Positions 62,001 to 64,000 of a stretch of DNA of 64,000 nt are shown one piece after another. The notes under the pieces are model-generated. The model did no database searches. It was given only the letters and a program-made list of their open reading frames with translations, and was not told where the DNA came from. Within the stretch, counting starts at the first letter, position 1, and each line of letters begins with the position of its first letter. The stretch lies in the NCBI GenBank assembly GCA_033060915.1, contig CM065396.1, positions 9,687,001-9,751,000 of the forward strand. Reading direction: 5' to 3'. A program made the position numbers and the translations under genes. Source of the DNA: Euryodendron excelsum. Its lineage: Eukaryota; Streptophyta; Magnoliopsida; Ericales; Pentaphylacaceae.

Positions 62001-62448
62001 CTTTTGGAAGTTCTCCGGCGAAATCTTCACTTCCGGTGACTTTTCCGGCGACGTGGACTCCCTCCGGCAATCGCCCGTGGTCCCCAAGGAGTGCTCCTTC
62101 AATGTCCAAGACGGATTCCTCGCAATGCCTCACAAATTTGCAAAAAACTCTTCAAATCCCGTGGGTGTTCGAACTAGAAATTTTCTGGTTTTAACTTTAA
62201 GCCTGGCGCCACTAGCAGAGGCGCCAGTTTCTTTTTGCCAAAGGCGCCACTAGTAGTGGCGCCAGTTATAAATTCTGGGTAGTTTTGCCCTTTTTCCCGC
62301 CAAAACTCGTTTTCGAAGGCCTTTTTGGCCCATTATCCGTTTTCGACTCTCGTTGTCGGAAGATTTCCAATGTCCGTCCCTCCGACTGCGTCGCGGTCAA
62401 CATGGGACTCTTACTTTTATCGTTTTTTGTCTTTGACAAGCAAGGACA
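62001..62448 (-). promoter_or_regulatory. Upstream region and noncoding first exon of the antisense gene
   Basis: Contains the inverted repeats TGGCGCC..GGCGCCA (about 62204-62226) and GGCGCCACTA/TAGTGGCGCC (62243-62263, 10-bp arms, one-base centre). These are the same motif that precedes the sense TATA boxes. A T/C-rich, G-poor sense strand follows towards the PPT. No clear antisense TATA box is visible. The promoter role is inferred from position. Confidence 0.5.
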
Positions 62449-62464
62449 GAAAAAGAGGGGCAGC
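62449..62464 (+). other. Polypurine tract of E0
   Basis: AGAAAAAGAGGGGCAGC-type tract immediately before TGTAAGCACC; the purine run is 62449-62460. Confidence 0.9.
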
Positions 62465-62799
62465 TGTAAGCACCCCATTTTTGACCGCTCGGCAGCCTAC
62501 ACTCCGTCTAGACTTGTTTTCAAGTCATTTTGGGCATATTCCAATCGAAACCAATCCTCTAGGTCCAAATTCCGTCTTTCCATCGCTTCGCGGGCTTGTC
62601 AGGCCCAAATAGAGGCAAAATGACCAAAATGCCCTTAGGGGCATTGTCCTTTCTTATTCCAATTCCAGTCCCTCTCTCGAGACAGTTTATTCCTCGAGAC
62701 AGTCTGAGTAGCAAAACTACTCACAAAACCGTTAGCGGAAACACTCACAAAACAGTTAGAGTAGCGGAAGTACTCACAAAACCGTTAGAGTGGCGGAAA
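62465..62799 (+). repeat. E0 3' LTR, first 335 bp
   Basis: Starts TGTAAGCACCCCATTTTTGA. It contains one 81-bp-type fragment (62660-62705) and the first hairpin units (62706-62795), then is broken by a minus LTR at 62800. The five bases before the break are GGAAA. Confidence 0.92.
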
Positions 62800-64000
62800 T
62801 GTCGCGCCCAGATTTTTCGCACTCGAGGAATACACACACAAGTGCGAAAAATGCTGTACTCTCCCGTTAGAACTCACCCTCCTAAAAGAATGAGTGCGAC
62901 TAGGTTTGAATTGAAAACATGTTTGAATAAAGGGCTTTTGAAAAAGGTTCGGAGTCGCCACCTAACTTGATTAAGGTGAGTTAGGTCACCTAAAAACTAA
63001 GCATAATCCGAAAACTACACTTAGGGTTTTTGGAAAACGATTTGAAAATATCTCCTCGAGAGAGGGTTTTTAAGAAAACAGGTTGTTTGGCAACCTTTGG
63101 AAAACATTTAGCCCTTTTTTGAAAAATAACTCCTTTTGGTCTTTCGAAAACAGTGATCTAGGTTCGGAGGTTGGTTACGTGTAGGGAAGACGCACTAAGC
63201 TATCACCCTACCCCGCCCTTTCGGTACCTACATGTCAATCTACCCTAGATTCACCTATGAGAGTCTTCGACTAACTATAGTTCAACCCTATTCACTTTAG
63301 AAAAACAATGTTTGAAAACTAATTTAGCATGATGCATGATATGCAAGCAATAGAAAAGAATTGAAAAATAGATTTAAAAAGAAATTGCTTTGATTTGAAA
63401 AATAGATTTGAAGAGATGGAATTAAATTTGAAAAGTTTGAAAATTTGGAAATAGGAATTTGAAAATAGAAATTTTGAAATTGGAATTTTGAAAATAGATT
63501 GGAATTTGAGATTTGGAAAGAATTTTGAAACCGCACGCATGAGGGTGGAATTGAAAGTTTGAAAAATATTGTGACCGCACCTATGAAGGTTGCCTACGTA
63601 TCCCTTTGGGGGAATCAGGTCAGTCGTAGTTCGAACCAGAGTCCGATTGAAAATAAAAGGTTGGATTGAAGAAGGAAATTGAATTGGATTTGAAATTAGA
63701 AGAGGAGATTGGAAATTGGAAATTGAGGACTTTGATTTGAAAAGATAGATTTGGACTTGTTTTGGAATAAGAAGGTTTAAGAAAACCTAGACTTAGGAAA
63801 GAGAAGAGACTTAGGAAAGATTTGACTTGGCTTGGAAGATTTGGAAAGATTGGATTTTAGGAGATGTTCAAATTAGGAAAGGTCCGATTTAGGAAAGTTT
63901 CGAATTAGGAAAGTTTTATTTTTGGAAAGTTTTCGAATTAGGAAAGTTTTGAATTTAGGAAAGTTTTAGGTTTAGGAAAGTTTTGAATTTAAGAAAGTTT
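62800..64000 (-). mobile_element. Minus LTR (3' end portion) running off the window
   Basis: Starts TGTCGCGCCCAGATTTTTCG inside the E0 3' LTR and aligns with 1353-2550. It carries a perfect 12-bp terminal hairpin (62812-62852), the ACCTAACT stem-loop (about 62960) and the start of the G/A-rich tract. It is probably a further solo LTR or element. The right end and any target duplicate (expected GGAAA) are outside. Confidence 0.88.
62812..62852 (-). promoter_or_regulatory. Perfect 12-bp hairpin at the LTR 3' end
   Basis: ATTTTTCGCACT (62812-62823) pairs with AGTGCGAAAAAT (62841-62852) around a 17-base loop, 12 bases from the LTR terminus. The other copies show the same arms with one or more mismatches. 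Confidence 0.7.

Overview
This window is plant repeat DNA. I found no host gene, tRNA, rRNA, bacterial operon or CRISPR array. It is a nest of Ty3/gypsy LTR retrotransposons of the Tat/Ogre type. The evidence is: LTRs of 4.3 to 9.8 kb bounded by TGTAAGCACC and GGGCGCGACA; a primer binding site TGGCGACTCCACTGGGGA two bases after the LTR; gag with a CX2HX5HX4C knuckle; a protease followed by a G-patch; reverse transcriptase with YVDD; two RNase H modules; an integrase without chromodomain; and a long 3' UTR holding an antisense gene. This fits a flowering plant, probably a dicot with a repeat-rich genome. I cannot name the species.

Layout. 1-1350: leader and PBS of minus-strand element C. 1353-5616: minus LTR shared by C and element A. 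5617-29827: 3' part of A, carrying an antisense plant-mobile-domain (PMD) gene, now a pseudogene, that reads on the + strand. That gene is split by a minus solo LTR (M1, 8115-27834, TSD GCCGC). M1 is itself split by two plus solo LTRs: S1 (11135-16454, TSD TGGAC) and S2 (17862-27659, TSD CCCTG/CCCTA). S2 is 9.8 kb long because about 65 copies of an 81-bp unit, partly in a 10-mer higher-order pattern, have expanded inside it. 29828-31832: minus LTR fragment. 31833-32093: PPT stub of minus element B. From 32094: plus element E0 (5' LTR, PBS, leader), interrupted by plus element E1 (36797-54834, TSD TACAC). E0 resumes at 54835 with its leader, gag, 3' UTR, an open antisense PMD gene (59273-61121), PPT and the start of its 3' LTR. 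That LTR is cut at 62800 by another minus LTR running out of the window.

How the parts work together. E1 retains a degenerate pro-pol but has lost its 3' UTR. E0 has lost pro-pol but keeps gag and the antisense gene. Two apparent leader introns recur in the sense leaders; the first would remove most of the LTR downstream of the TATA box together with the PBS. The antisense gene has its own leader intron and a short coding intron, both conserved between the two copies. LTR promoter regions hold 157-bp repeats, TGGCGCCA palindromes and a TATA box. The same palindromes lie upstream of the antisense gene.

The most notable observations are the spliced antisense PMD gene, an array of short hairpins whose closing base pair varies in a compensatory way, the satellite-like 81-bp array inside an LTR, and the PBS-removing leader intron. 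All functional statements are inferences from sequence alone.
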